From: Hymenopus coronatus
Taxonomy: Eukaryota; Arthropoda; Insecta; Mantodea; Hymenopodidae
Length of the DNA: 64,000 nucleotides
Assembly (NCBI GenBank): GCA_030762935.1
Contig: CM060900.1
Span: forward strand, 432,445,921-432,509,920
Direction of reading: 5' to 3'
Shown here: piece after piece, positions 1 to 12,671 of the stretch
Position numbering within the stretch: position 1 is the first letter of the stretch
Layout of the letters: each line of letters starts with the position of its first letter
Notes under the pieces: generated by a model
Told to the model about the DNA's origin: nothing
Database searches by the model: none
The model's input: only the letters and a program-made list of their open reading frames with translations
Made by a program: the position numbers and the translations under genes

Positions 1-722
1 TCTACCTCCCACGCGCCTCAGAATTTGAGAAAATTGGTTGGTATTGTCAGACGTGAACCTTTGAACCACCCACAAGAACGCTAAGCGGGGATATTTCAAT
101 ATCTTTGATTACTGAATTATAAGTTCTTTTAAAGTTAGACATTAATACTTTTTCATAAAAATGTGTTTCTTTAAAGCTGAGTACTATTGGTGTTAGTATA
201 ATGTTGAAAATTTTAGTATAACAATGGACACTTCTGCACATTCTGGGGAATTTTAGTTTTAGATATTTAAATAAAAACTGTGACCGTGGAACATTCTGAA
301 AGTGTGAAAAGTATTTTTGGAAAAATGCTGTTTAATGAAATAATGTGCGAGGAAACAGTTGCGTTGTACGATCTTTAAATAGCTGTAGAGCCCAAAGTAA
401 GGGGAGGACAGCTAAATGTTGTTTCTCTATAAATGCTTAAAGGTTTCTACAACTACTTGTAATAAAACATAATTTTCGATTTTTTGAACGATTGTAGTAA
501 CATTTTCAATCCCAGGACTCTTTAATAAGTTACATCATAGTTTTAAAAAAACCTGAAACTGAAATTTTAAATTTATTAAGCTTAATGCACAGAAAGTTAA
601 TAACTAATTTATACATGCCGTAACTCTAAACAAGTAAATTAGTTGCTATAGGAATGATTATTAAACAATATGGAAAATTAAATAAAATCATTGTTTGGTT
701 TTATTTATAATCCCTGACAAGA
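1..722. other. AT-rich stretch without recognised genes
   Basis: I see no convincing coding region, repeat family or RNA gene here. The short open frames are isolated and compositionally simple. Confidence 0.5.
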
Positions 723-1178
723 TTGGATAAGTAGAGTAGACTCAAAAAGTTAATGCCAACATGGAATTTTGAACCAGGAGTCTCCCGGTCTCTAGCCGGT
801 TAGTCTAACCACTGAGCTAACCTGGCAACGTAACGACACGTCATTAAATTTCTCAACTGTCTCGAATGTTTCCCGGTAAACTACAAGGTAATCTCCAATT
901 ATTTTCAGATCTCACCCCAATGGCGACTTACAATGTCTTACTACTGTAAGTCCCGCGCTTCATAGTTTAACCAACTGTTAGGTCAATTAGTGTTAAATAA
1001 TTGATTTCCACACAAGCTGGGTGTAGGAAAAGAGTTACTTGATAGAAGCAGACTGAAAAATTCAATACCATAGACAACATTTGAAGCACGGATTTTCCGG
1101 CACCTAACAGGTTGCTCTAATCACTGAGCTAGCATTGCAACATGGCATTCAATTTTTCTCTCTGTCTCTACCTATCTA
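723..1178 (-). mobile_element. TR-A element, two tRNA-like units between inverted ends
   Basis: Two tRNA-like heads lie on the minus strand about 300 bases apart (about 770-830 and 1075-1140). Each has an A-box like AGCTCAGTGGTTAGA and a degenerate B-box. The left end (GGATAAGTAGAGTAGACTC) is, in inverted form, similar to the right end (ATGGCATTC...CTCTACCTATC at about 1142-1177). The same arrangement recurs at 14348-15000 and 45875-46800. The class is not established: it has SINE-type heads but transposon-like inverted ends. Confidence 0.6.
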
Positions 1179-1300
1179 AAAATACATCTGTTGCATATAC
1201 TTGTTTGATAAATTTGAAAATAAGATTAAGAAAATTGTTTTTGAAGCAGGTAGATATAATAAAGCGCTAGGATCATTGTTTTTTCAGTTCCCGGATTGGT

Positions 1301-1515
1301 GACGCTCTGACAGAGTGGTTAGACCATTCGCCTACCGCCTAGCCGGCTTGGGTTTAATCCTAAGGGCTAACATGTCATCAGCGGCACTTGGGTGGGTTTT
1401 CTCTGGGTGTTATGATTTCCCCACACCAATTGCTCCAACACCTTTCTTATGGCCCATTTCGTCTATAATTCATGACACCTACTTCCTCATGTAACCTGAG
1501 TAGAATAGCATTCCA
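1301..1515 (+). mobile_element. SINE-B copy (tRNA-derived SINE)
   Basis: The A-box region contains GAGTGGTTAGACCATTCGCC and a B-box-like GGGTTTAATCC follows about 30 bases later. The body continues with the GGGTGGGTTTTCTCTGGGT block typical of the other SINE-B copies. It is diverged relative to the copies at 34951 and 58856. Confidence 0.6.
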
Positions 1516-1611
1516 CCCATAAGCAAACGTTTCCAGACACCATTAAATAACAATATGCCAAGAATACTGACAAAAGGTTTTACAAAATTATTTGTAAGTA
1601 ACCAAGCATAA

Positions 1612-1740
1612 GAGAGGTTCCGGGTTCGTTCAACACCGAGCTCCCACTCAGAATCACGGATTTTTTCTCTCTCGAGAGTTTTACCGTATCACTGGGCGAA
1701 TGCTGTAGTGGTTTTCGTTTTTATCCCCCGAATTTCTTGG
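1612..1740 (+). mobile_element. SINE-E fragment
   Basis: It shares GGGTTCGTTC (B-box-like) and the block TTTTACCGTATCACTGGGCGAATGCTG with the elements at 5908 and 36425. The 5' head is poorly preserved. The following GC-rich stretch (about 1740-1995) has an open frame but no family I recognise. Confidence 0.4.
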
Positions 1741-1995
1741 CCCTCCAAGAGTTCCATTCATCATTTGCTTTATCCTTCACTCCGTTGGTATGTTTTAGGG
1801 ATCCAAGTGACGGCCATGGCCTTCGGTGCGTCGTGTCAGGGTAAATTCACCGTCCCTCGGCCTTCGGTTGGTCGCCGCGGTATGAGACCGCCCCCGGGAG
1901 CGGCCTTCCTTTCCGAATATAGGGCGTCTGTCTGGTACCGTAGGAACATGGTTTTTGCTGTGTCATTGCTCCTGGCTCCATCTGCCCTCTTTATC

Positions 1996-2170
1996 GGTCT
2001 ATGTGGCTCAATTGGTTAACTGCTGCCCTTCTGTTCCCAAAGTGACTGGTTTAAAACCGGCCTAGACCAACGGTTTTTAAATGTGATTCGAAGCGACAAG
2101 ATTTACTGGCATAAAAGAATTTCTGCGGGACGAAATTCCGGTTCGCCGGCTGTGCTGATAAGAACGTAAC
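1996..2170 (+). mobile_element. SINE-F copy (tRNA-derived SINE)
   Basis: The tRNA-like head has A-box TGGCTCAATTGGTTAACTGC and B-box GGTTTAAAACC. The body contains TTTACTGGCATAAAAGAATT and CTGCGGGACGAAATTCCGG. The same body blocks appear, inverted or diverged, at 7548, 55430 and 60698, which defines the family. Confidence 0.6.
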
Positions 2171-2556
2171 AATTGACAAGGTTGTTCTCATTATTTCATC
2201 TCACCCTGCCCTCTCGAGAGCGCCCCTTTGAGGGACATAGGTACTATCACAAAAGTAAACACCCGCCTTCTATATGACCGAGCGATCTGTCACCTACTTC
2301 TCAGGCTTCCCTGCATAGGGGGAATGAGAATGAAATTTGCCATAGGCTTCCCTTCCCTTCGTGTTCAAGAAGGTATGGCAGCCATCCGTTCAGCTCGCAG
2401 TTTTAAAAATCAATGTTTCAGCAATAACTGTAAACTAACGGGGAAATATTGCAAATTCAACTTCAATACACCTGCAGAAAACGTGTGTTCTTGTATGTTA
2501 ATTAAGCCGTGGACCTGAAGTAAAAGGATGTTAGTGTTGGGTGCTTTGCCTGCAAG

Positions 2557-2715
2557 GGCCGCGCTGTGATCGAGTGGTCAGACCCTCGCCTCTCGCACAG
2601 ACGGTCCGGGTTTGATCCCAAGCGATCGCATGTGAGATTTGTGGTGGACAAAGCGGTGCAGGGGCGGGTTTTCTCCGGATTCTCCCCCATCACATTCCAC
2701 CGGGACTCCATATAT
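2557..2715 (+). mobile_element. SINE-B copy at the 5' edge of the transposase relic
   Basis: The head GGCCGCGCTGTGATCGAGTG leads to CAGACCCTCGCCTC and B-box GGGTTTGATCCC, then the GTGGACAAAGCGGTGCAGG body and a CACCGGGACTCC end. The open frame that starts at 2566 is a chance fusion of this SINE with the downstream transposase relic, so it is not a real start. Confidence 0.75.
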
Positions 2716-3930
2716 ATCACGAAATTATCTACCGTATCACGAGCTCACCTATCCTCATTCATTACAGATAAACTTAAGGTGCCTCAAGAACGGTCGAAGT
2801 ATCGCAAATACGAAACTAAGCAACTTCTGGAAGCCGCCAAATTGGTCAAGGAGCAGAGGATATCCATATACCTACCATGCTTCGAAGAGAGTACGCTAAA
2901 AGACTTCGTTGGGAGGAACGAGATAGGAAATGAAGTTAATGCTGATCCACCTAAACTAGGAAGACCATTCACATTAACATCAGACCTTGAGATGAAGCTG
3001 TATACATTATATAATACATATGCAAGAACTCGGATTTGGGCTAACTGTTGGCATGGCGAGGAATACTACACATTGTTCAACAGCACGAGCTGGCAGAGAA
3101 AATTTCTTCAACAAAGAAAATGACAGTGCTAGCAAATGATGGTGGGCAAGTTTCAAGAAGAAGTACAACCTTACAACCTTACACTGCGTACTCCAGAAAA
3201 TCTGGCAGCCTACAGAGCCTCAATGGCAAACGAAGAGACGATTGCAGACCTTTCCAATAAATTGGATTCCCTTCTGGAGAAATTAGGCGTAAAGAACCTA
3301 CCTGGTAGTCTGTGGAATTGTGACGAGGCGGACTTATGTTGTAAAATCAAATAAGATCGTTGCATCAGTGGGTAAGAAATACATCTACAAGGGAGTTTAC
3401 CTGATTGTGGAAAGACACATGTTCTTCTGGGCTGCGTATGTGCCAATGGAACATGGATTACACCTATGGTGAAATCCATTCCTCCTGCTCGACCAGTCGT
3501 CCTTCTCGTGGATTCACATGGATCGTACATAAACCCTGAAGTGATAGTTGTTATTAAAGCCAATCAAGTTTTCTTGCCGGCGTTACGTCCCATTCATCAC
3601 ACTTACTGTAGCCACTTATATGATTATTTACAAGTCAATGTAAGCAAACTGGGCAAAATGTCTGGATCACTACATGAAAGAACTTCCAATAGAAAAACCC
3701 ATCAGGAGCAACTTTCACACCATTTTAAATCCTGCATACCTCCAGAGCTTTTCCAGTGAAAAAATACAAAATGGTTTCAAAAAAGTGGAAACCTATCCAT
3801 TCAACAAAAATGCAATTCCCAAAGTAGCTCTTGCACCTTTTACGACTCACAAACAAGCCTGTTTCAACTCCAAAAATCCAAAGAGAGTAAAAATGGAGAT
3901 GTATTTTCACCACCATCAGCACCAGTGAAA
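2716..3930 (+). pseudogene. Pogo/Tigger-like DDE transposase relic
   Basis: Cut-and-paste transposase remnant. In three shifting frames it keeps the family order. First comes an N-terminal DNA-binding region (KYRKYETKQLLEAAKLVKE, about 2790-2850). Then a GRPFTLTSDLE linker at about 2962. Then a segment with RTPENLAAYRA (about 3185) ending in WNCDEADLC (about 3312), where the family has W-N-x-D-E-T. Then PVVLLVDSHGSYINPEV (about 3490), the second catalytic block with D and H. Last comes a C-terminal NGFKKVETYPFNKNAIPK block (about 3770), the PFN motif of pogo-like proteins. Several frameshifts and in-frame stops make it non-functional. The 5' side abuts a SINE-B, and no terminal inverted repeats were identified. 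The assignment to DDE_1/pogo is by motif, and the subfamily is uncertain. Confidence 0.8.
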
Positions 3931-4478
3931 TTTAGCATGGAAGGCCTTAAGGAGAAAGAGATTGCAAGGGCCTAGCACCACATCAAAGGAAAAAAAAAAC
4001 TCTCTACTCTAATGAATATTGTGCCTAAATGGGTACAGTGTTCCTTTGTCTAGTTTCTTATCTTGTGGGTTGTCAACCTTCTGATGCCGAATAAGTGGTT
4101 TTCATGTGTGATAATTGCAGTTCTGACGTCGAGAATTCCGATTAAACAAAAGATAACAAACATTACAATATTGTTTACCATGTTTTGTTTCCATAGAAAT
4201 ATTGCTTATGCATTATTCTTTATAATCTTTATGATATAAATTATGTTTTCGTTTATCACAAACCTATCTTTCCATATCAAGAAATTAACTACAATTTTTG
4301 TCTGAAACGAGTCTTGATAAATAGTACTTAAAACTACGCTAGTGAAAATTGTCATTATTAAGCTATGCAGAAGGACATACGTAACTTCAATCAGAGAGAT
4401 GTAGGTAACTTGCTACTCAAAAAACTATATTAACAAAATAGTAAATATATAACGAATATATCTACCTACCTTCACCTC
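3931..4478. other. Unannotated AT-rich stretch
   Basis: It follows the transposase relic and may include its 3' untranslated end, but I found no terminal repeat or gene. Confidence 0.4.
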
Positions 4479-4564
<86 letters not shown>

Positions 4565-4566
4565 AA
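4479..4566. repeat. (AGT)n microsatellite
   Basis: About 28 units of a trinucleotide with one ATT interruption near 4501 and a degenerating right edge. Confidence 0.97.
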
Positions 4567-4965
4567 GTACCAGTAGGACTTACACCCTCGAGAATTTAGT
4601 CAATAGCTTAGGTAAGCGAAGAGCAAGCAAATTTTGAAACATAGAATATCCAGTATGAGTGATCACTCCAAAGGCTGGTATGTTGGTGAAGAAAAAGAAC
4701 AAGAAAATGAAATGGTGTGATGAAAGAAATAATAGAAAACCCCTCAAATCAAATTAAATAGCCAAAAGCTTTGGTCAAATTGCTCAGCTTCTCCCCCAGG
4801 TACAATCGAATGCGTTAATGCCTGAAATATCCCTCTCGGTGATTTGATTAAATCTGGGTAAAATGCTCAGCGTTTGGAGGATCCAAAAGAGATATACGCA
4901 TGCTACTTTCTGCACTTCAAATTCCGTTTCAAGTATTTATAAGCATTTCTTTCACAGTAGAAAGA

Positions 4966-4970
<5 letters not shown>

Positions 4971-4997
<27 letters not shown>
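4971..4997. repeat. Poly-T tract
   Basis: A homopolymer of about 27 T. It could be the tail of a minus-strand retroposed sequence, but no SINE body is recognised next to it. Confidence 0.9.
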
Positions 4998-5000
<3 letters not shown>

Positions 5001-5907
5001 GAGACACTATTTGGTGATTTGTTTCGTATTTACGAACGACAATTATAAGGACGTTAATAGGTGCTCTGAACAACAATTAACTCACAAATCATGTTAAACC
5101 TTCAGAACCAAATGCGCGAATGGAATTTAATCATAATTTAAACTTTCCATTTTTAGACTTCCACCACAACTTAATTGTTTTTACAGTGAGATTTAGCCGG
5201 CAGTATATCTCAATCTGTAACACATTATATAGTATTTGTTCTAATATGTATGACATTCTTCACTGAGTTAGTTCGATCTTCTGTGGATGAGTTTTAAAAA
5301 CTAGAAATATACGAAAATACGAAAAAATAAATAATTTAAATTCAGTGTTCTCAGGGTGACTTTTGCTTTTATTATGCTTTTTAGTCACATATTCATTACT
5401 CCGAAGTTTAAATACCATTTCTAAAAACTGAACTTTTACAAGGGGTATTTTTGGCACACCCTTGTAGTAATTTTCATTTAAAAAGTAAGAAATTGGAAAC
5501 CCCTAGACTCAATTTTGCATCAGTTTATACCAGGACTCCTATAAACATATGTAATTCAAGACAGAAGAATAACCAACTAATGAATATTGTAAACAGAATA
5601 TCTAAACTTTACCACTGGGTTGCCCTGAAATTAATAAGGACAACTGAATAAAGAACAAGGGATTTTCCTTAGAATGCTCTGTTTCATTTTTTCTTTCTTA
5701 ATATTTACAGACTTAAATAGGCATACTCCGCAATTTCATGAAAATAAGCTCCTGTTCTCTAGACAGTTTTTTGAAGTCTTATATTTAATGTTACTTTTAT
5801 ACACAAAGGATGTAAACTTATAACAGCTTTTTACTTTAAATGCACTCTTTTGATACAATTGAGTGTAATAAATTATAATATTTATCTTCTTTTAAGGGTT
5901 AAAGCAA
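4998..5907. other. Unannotated AT-rich stretch
   Basis: Only short open frames without recognisable motifs. Nothing in it matched the repeat families defined elsewhere in the window. Confidence 0.4.
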
Positions 5908-6410
5908 AGAGGGGGATGGCTTAGACGTCTATGGCCCGCATTCGGGAGGTTACGGAGTCGATTCCTGTCGACCGCTCTCTCTGATTTTGGTGGTTTTACC
6001 TTGTCGACAGGCGAATGCTGGGGTAGCTTTTCTAATAGCAAGCAATTTTCCGGTTCCTCATTCCACATCATTTCATTTCATATCTACCATCTTTCGAGGT
6101 ACGGGACTGTCCAGGTAATTTGGTGATGTGTGGTGTAAGGCTGATAAATGCTATGTACCCATGTACCTGTGTCCTACTCCTCTGGTACGGAAGCAGAGCA
6201 GTCCTGCCCTGTTCGTCAGTAGGAGTGCTGGGAGGTACCTGAAGGTATGTCTGCATCTGTACACGTTAGGGACCCCGCATATCCGTACCTGCTGCTACTT
6301 GGTCCGAGCAACAAACCTTTGTATATTTCAATTCATCCCTTCCTTTTGGAAGTTGCATGCAACACAATAGGCCGTAGTGTGTAAATCCTCCCGACTCCTG
6401 AGAGAAAGAA
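5908..6410 (+). mobile_element. SINE-E copy
   Basis: The head GATGGCTTAGACGTCTATGG and B-box-like GGAGTCGATTCC are followed by GGTGGTTTTACC and ACAGGCGAATGCTGGGGTAG, shared with 1612 and 36425. The GC-rich tail (about 6100-6400) resembles nothing else here, so the right boundary is uncertain. Confidence 0.55.
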
Positions 6411-7547
6411 AAGGTATGAGCTATGCAATTTGTCCGGTCAATGTGTAGCTTACCATTGTAGCTTACCTGTGGAACGAAAACTTTGCGGTTGTTATCATTA
6501 TAAAGTCAAATGCAGTCTGAAGTTTGCAATTTCGACATATAACGCATTCCGGAAGACTGATTGTATAATATAAGGAGTTCCTAATCTTTCCTATGCACAG
6601 ATGTATATTTATCCGAACCACTTTTTATGTCACATTAATTATAGCACTGTCTCTTACCCCTGAATTGTTTTTACGGCCAGTCCATAGAGGGCAGATTCCA
6701 GCTTGCGGATTCAAAGTTTAGTTGAAGGTTCCCACATTATGGAGGAAAACACATTTATACGATATAGCTAATAGTTAATTTTCAATTTATTGGTCATTAA
6801 GGAAACATTGTTGCAATACATTTTGTCAGTAAAACTAAAGTGCAACTCAAAACAAGTCAGTATAATAATATGGTGTTAATCAGAAACAGCAAAGATCTAG
6901 TCATTTAAAGTACATAGCGACAATAGCAACAAATTGCTGATAAACATCACAGAAGAATGACAAAATACATTCTCATAAACAAGGTATTGATACAGATAAA
7001 CACATTTAAAATATTACATCATCAGTATTAGTGCTTTCAAAAGCTTCCATGCTATAAAACACTTTTATTTTACCCAACAAACTTTGCTTAAGTAATGGCT
7101 AGAGCAACTGGTGGGAGTTTGTTCAAATATGTCATACCCGTTTACCTAAATCACATTTGCGATTTTGTTAATTCAACATTGTCATTATTTATACAATTGG
7201 TTTGTCTGGTTAAGTAACAATCAATATCATTTCTCAAATTAAGATTCAGATAATTTTCTTTTACATACACCAATATAGTTAAAGCATAAAGTAAAGGTAC
7301 AGTACTAACGTTAAAATCTTTAAAATATGCTTGCCTTATCTGAGTTTCCGTTAGACTTTTCAAAAAGGTTTATGAATTCTTTTTTCTCCAGCTAAATATT
7401 TGTTTGGCCCTGTTTCTTCGAAGTAATATATCATAATTCAAATAAAGAAATAAATGGTTTCTTAACGAGCAGTCAATTTCTAGGGTCATATCTCCGCCCC
7501 CCCCCAATGAGTTGGATTTTCGCCCTGCAGTTGTCCTTTTACTTATT
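6411..7547. other. Unannotated AT-rich stretch
   Basis: No coding similarity, RNA or recognised repeat was seen. There is a short C-run at about 7496-7505. Confidence 0.4.
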
Positions 7548-7680
7548 TTTCAGTAAATCTGCTTCGTGGGGCTGGCACCTTTAAGAACGCTTAAAATCAC
7601 TAGTGTGGGCGTATTGTGAACCCACGACCCTGTGAACAGAAGGTCAGCGCTTAAACAACTGAGCCATCCAGACTCACATA
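7548..7680 (-). mobile_element. SINE-F copy, minus strand
   Basis: Read on the minus strand, a head with GATGGCTCAGTTGTTTAAGC (A-box-like) is followed by B-box GGGTTCACAA and a body containing GCAGATTTACTG. It is shortened relative to 1996-2170. Confidence 0.55.
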
Positions 7681-7689
7681 TATTATAAG

Positions 7690-8612
7690 TTATGATGGAA
7701 AAAAGTTTGTGTTCCATTCACATAACTTCCTCTATCTATTCTAGAAATAAACTATTCTTAATAAAGATTATTCTTTTATCTAAATAATGCTAATAAAGTT
7801 AAACATTACCAGAAATGGTGTTATTACTTTACTGCCTTATAAGTATAAGGGAAATGTGGGAATGCACCATGCTAAATCGATATGCAAATGTTTTAAAAGC
7901 TGTCGCAATGCAATTTTCACTGAAACCCGCTTCTTTGCTTGGCCAGGAGTAAAACATAAGGAATACGAGCGACTTCCTGTTTGAGAAAAGTATCTATAGG
8001 TAAATATTTTAAAGCTGAAACCAATAACAAGGAATATCTTGGAAAAGGTTACCTCCAAAACAAAACTGTAAAGGACAAAGTTGTGTTTTTTACACCATCT
8101 ACAATTATGGTGTAGCAGTTTTTGTGTATCTCTTGCTGTTTACCGCAAGAGTCATCCAGAATGAAGTTGACAATAGAGGCTGTTCTCAGGAAATTCGCGA
8201 TACACTTTTTGTTTCTCATGTAAATATCCTTAATATACCTACGACATTTTAATCAAAATCATTAAAGCTATTTTTGAGGAATTCAAAATTTTCCAAAGTG
8301 TAAATGGTAGTTTGGGATGGGGGATATTTTTTAAAATCTCGTGCCGTAAACTTGGGAGATACTGAAATTAAATGCCAGGTTTGGTATTTAACGACTTTTT
8401 ATTCTTGAGTTATGCTGTCCACAGACAAACGCACACACATACACACCGACTGACAGACAGACACAATTAATTACCTTTTTCTAAAAAGGCTTTTTCTGGT
8501 TCCAATAGGTCCCAAAACATATATTTTGGACTATTTTTCGGTATCAAATCTTTTGGGTGGATTACAATACCCTATCCTCACATTATGTACAATCCGGTGT
8601 ACAGAAATGTAC
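7690..8612 (-). repeat. R repeat, near full length
   Basis: Minus-oriented copy of the window's most abundant repeat. Diagnostic blocks, read on the plus strand, are TTAAAGCTGAAACCAATAAC, TTGTGTATCTCTTGC, TTTTAATCAAAATC, TGGTATTTAACGAC, a GAGTTATGCTGTCCACAGAC block and GGTCCCAAAACATATATTTT near the right end. It carries no open frame of note. I define plus as starting at the TTTCTCTAC...GTAGAGAAAG hairpin. Confidence 0.85.
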
Positions 8613-8638
8613 TAATTCTGTTAGTGTTTTTTTGGTGT

Positions 8639-8672
8639 CCATCCATCCATCCATCCATCCATCCGTCCGTCC
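8639..8672. repeat. (CATC)n microsatellite
   Basis: Tetranucleotide run with CGTC variants at its right side, directly next to the end of an R copy. Confidence 0.95.
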
Positions 8673-10382
8673 CACCTACGCAACCATCCATCCATGATCC
8701 TATTACGAGATTAGACTCTATGTCCATACTCTAAGATGTAGATCAAGTCAAGAATTACATTTATTCATACTTATTAATACATTTATTTACAAATAATAAC
8801 TCTGACAATGAACTTTCAGACGTGCCAGTTTTGCTTAATTTACAATTACAGTTTGTTTCCAAAAACCTACTCGTACCATGCATTCTTAGAATATTCATAT
8901 TATTATGTTTACAATGTTACATTATTACCAGTATTTTTTGATTGAATGAAATTCTCCTCTGTGTAGAAGATGTGAGAATAAGGTATCTTTTTAATTCTCA
9001 TCTAAATTTGTTTTTGTTCATTTGCCATTTTGATTGTTGAAGAACCCGAGGATTCTGGAGCATATATTTGGGTTCACTTTACAAGCTTCTTCAAAGAATT
9101 GTGGACTCTTGAACATGGATGTTGAATGCTTTATTTTGCAAACTTTAGAGAAGCCATTCACAGCTGGTCTTTTACGCCAATTTTCTTGAATTTGGAACAG
9201 GTCTTTACGAAAGTTAAGGACATTTTCAGGATATCTGAAGGTATTTGGGCTCCATAAAATATATTAATCCCTCGGAAACAAAATTTTCAGGACCTTGAAG
9301 GTCATCCTGAGTGGTTTAAAACACTACATGAAATACTCGTCAAATAGGTTGAAAGACATAACAGACCGTTAATGTACTTTTGTTTATTTCCTTGGCTAAT
9401 ATTTACCACCTGAAGTCTTATTAGGTAAATAATGAAGCAAATGTATTTATTGACTCAAAATGTGGTTGAAAATAAAGTCTTGATTTCATTGATGCAAATA
9501 ATTAACTCGATATTTCGACTCGTAGTCAAGTTAAAGCTGTAAGTCATCCGTGGCACGCGCACCACTGCGCTCTAACACTCCAATTCTTTTATAGAACAGG
9601 GAAGTGAATTAAACAAAACTATTCCTTTGTAGTAAACCCCTTTTTGGAATGGCTGCAAATTATTTGTTGGTCTATGTAAATCCTGCGTATTTCTGGTCTC
9701 TTTATTATGAATATTTGCATTTTAGTAAACTTTTTACGGTTATTTAATACGAATGACAATATAGCTAGAATATATTCACAGGCTAATGGTAAAATTCCAA
9801 ACATTTTGAAAAGTAACTTGCAGTGCGTTGATCGTCTGGCCCCTGTGTTTCTTTATTTAATGTAGGCTAACATTTTCACATTCGTGTTGCACACCAGTCC
9901 TGGGCTTGCCAATATCCTATTGCTTTGGGACGCAAACAACGATCTAGGAGCAAGAGAGTATTGCGAATGGAGAGGTACAGAAACAATTTAACCCCAGTTG
10001 AACGATTGCCATCCTGGCAGAAGGAAGCTGTTATAAGGAACGGTTGGCCATGCATTAATTACTAGAACATAGCTTGCTTTAGTTCCATGATGGTTTTGGT
10101 GTTTTACCTCTTATGTTTGTCTGCTTAACGAAAACATGCCTTAGGAATACTTTTGTATGTCGGTATCTTTTGTTTATATTGAGCTTTTGTTTACAGCTTG
10201 CTTATTTTGTAATGAAATTACATACTTCTAAACAAATATGTGTAATCTGAAGTTTGACTTAATACACTATGATAAACCAAATAAATTTGCTTCATCCCTC
10301 ATCCCCTTGCCCCGAAAAATACGCAAATGTTACATTTTTCATTATTAGAAACGGACTGCCAATATGTCTTTTGCTTTTTTCT
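8673..10382. other. Unannotated stretch
   Basis: No gene recognised. The segment 9495-9580 reads, on the minus strand, into an ACTCGAAATATCGAG palindrome-like block that could belong to a retroelement, but nothing confirms this. Confidence 0.35.
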
Positions 10383-10393
10383 TCAATAACCGG

Positions 10394-10681
10394 GTCGCCC
10401 TCCGTGGTGTAATGGTTATCATTCTAACTTCATTTACGTGTTCAAACTCGGCGGAGGACGATGGATATTTTCAGGCTTAAAAATCCTTAGCATGGCTTCC
10501 TTCGGAAGGGAAGTAAAGCCGTTGGTCCCGTGTCGTAGATTTACGGCACGTAAAAGAGCCTCAAACCTGATAAAGAGGCCTCTGAGCAAAAGTAAGCGGT
10601 CTTTCACGTCCAGTATAGCATGGGACGCTGAGAGCCACAGCAGTTAAAGAGCGTCCATAAATAAAACTCAATTTCCATTTC
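10394..10681 (+). mobile_element. SINE-D copy with perfect 11-bp target-site duplication
   Basis: The head has CTCCGTGGTGTAATGGTTATC, a typical tRNA A-box region. The body contains CTTCGGAAGGGAAGTAAAGC, TTTACGGCACGTAAAAGAGC and ends GAGCGTCCATAAATA. The B-box part is altered (TGTTCAAACTC). The element is flanked by TCAATAACCGG at 10383-10393 and 10682-10692. That duplication shows retroposition and fixes both ends. Confidence 0.9.
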
Positions 10682-10692
10682 TCAATAACCGG

Positions 10693-11429
10693 TGATAATA
10701 TAATCAAATGAAGATAAAACGCATTCTGAATTATGTTTCAACGCATCTAAAACATGCTAGGCCTCAGGATCACCTCCGCCATAACAAAACAAAGGGCAAG
10801 CGGATGTTACAAACCACCCCTCATAGGGGTGTGAACTGGAGATGTGGCAGACAAGTGGTGCCATTCACCTGAAACCTAAGCAGCTGCCCCTCATATCGGC
10901 GCGTTTCCTTGCACCGTGGAGTGAGTAAAAAGCATAATAAGCCATAGGGACTCAATTCGAATTACAATACAATTTCAGCTTTCTAATAAGGTAAATAACT
11001 ATTAAAAGCTTTTGACACACTTTGCTGGTATGAGCATCGCAGTTTAATTTTCTGTTCAAATTGATGTTTACAGTTTTAATGTTTTTATTTAATAAACTGA
11101 ATAAACTGGCCTGTGCATTTTCTTTAAAAAAACAGTTTATTTGTTCTCTTTAAACCACAATTCGGATCCATTTAAAAGATTCTCATAAAATTTTATTGAA
11201 AAGTGAAATTCGGTAGTTTATGTTCCTGATGTGGCTTTGTTCTGGAGGGAGAGTTAAACATTTATACAACTTATCCTAAAAGTGTCAGCAATTTGTATGC
11301 AATAAAGCATTTGTTACCATTGCAGTAACTTATTTTAATATTTACTTTCTCGTAAATAGAAGCACAGCTTAAAGGCCTTGCATTAAGTTAAATAATATGC
11401 TACTTTGCGATTATGCATTTTGGTTTAGG
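10693..11429. other. Unannotated stretch
   Basis: A GC-richer block at about 10760-10920 (with CCACCCCTCATAGGGGTG, a small palindrome) looks like part of a repeat, but it has no second copy in the window. Confidence 0.35.
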
Positions 11430-11442
11430 GATATCGTGCCTC

Positions 11443-11721
11443 GGTCGTCTCTTTAGCGCAGCTGCTTACCCATTGGGAGACCTGCGTTCGATTCCCGGTA
11501 CCAGCGTAGGAGACCTGGCCCAAGGTGCACTCAGCCTGGTGAGGTTCCTAAGGGGCCAATTGAGGAGCTACTTTATGGAAAAGTAGCGGCTCCAGGTCAT
11601 GAGGACCGCTTTAACCACGTCTCACCCACCCATACTGTCATGAACCGAGATGGGGAACGCAGCGGCCGGGCGGTAAGCCAAGGTTCCTTGTGAGCTGTCG
11701 TGCCATGGAGTTATTAGCTAT
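11443..11721 (+). mobile_element. SINE-C copy with 13-bp target-site duplication
   Basis: The head starts GGTCGTCTCTTTAGCGCAGC and has B-box GCGTTCGATTCCC. The body carries GCCAATTGAGGAGCTACTT and AGTAGCGGCTCCAGGTCATG, and the 3' end GTGAGCTGTCGTGCCATGGA. The flanks GATATCGTGCCTC (11430-11442) and GATATCATGCCTC (11722-11734) differ at one base. An internal segment present in the copy at 53468 is partly missing. Confidence 0.9.
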
Positions 11722-11942
11722 GATATCATGCCTCGTCTTATTTTAAAGTTACTTAAAGAATCATGCATAACACATGCAATTTAAGATACTAGTATTATGT
11801 GCTACATGTTTCCTAATAGGCGACACAAACTCCCTCCACCTCTCTCTCTCTCTCTCCCTCCAATAATCATAATTAATATTTATTGAAATGCCGACTTAAT
11901 CATTACATGTTTTATAGTATAGCTGAATTGTTGGTTTAATGT

Positions 11943-12385
<443 letters not shown>

Positions 12386-12671
12386 TTTACTCACATAGTT
12401 CCCAAGGTGCGGGAAAATTCTCAAGTAGCGCGTATTAAGGAAACACGTGTTATTTGCTGGCGCAAAACTTCTGGAATCGTGACCCGGACCACCAACCCAG
12501 CTGCCGAGCCTAGCATATCGGAGTTTGTGATAATATGATACTTTGCTTACTTAAAGTCATAGCGAGCAAACTTTGTACAGTCTGTATCGAAAGTGTTCCG
12601 CATATGTTTGTATTGAAAGTGGGCAGTAAATAGTGTTCGTTTTTATTTATTTTATTTTTTTAACCCAGGCT

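Noticed and set aside
13..13. Prokaryotic features such as operons, ribosome binding sites or terminators
   Set aside because: The element content, splice-like signals and poly-A tails are eukaryotic, so such calls would be meaningless here.
1708..2019. 103-codon GC-rich open frame
   Set aside because: It lies between SINE-E and SINE-F sequence, has no recognisable motif, and the higher GC alone explains the lack of stops.
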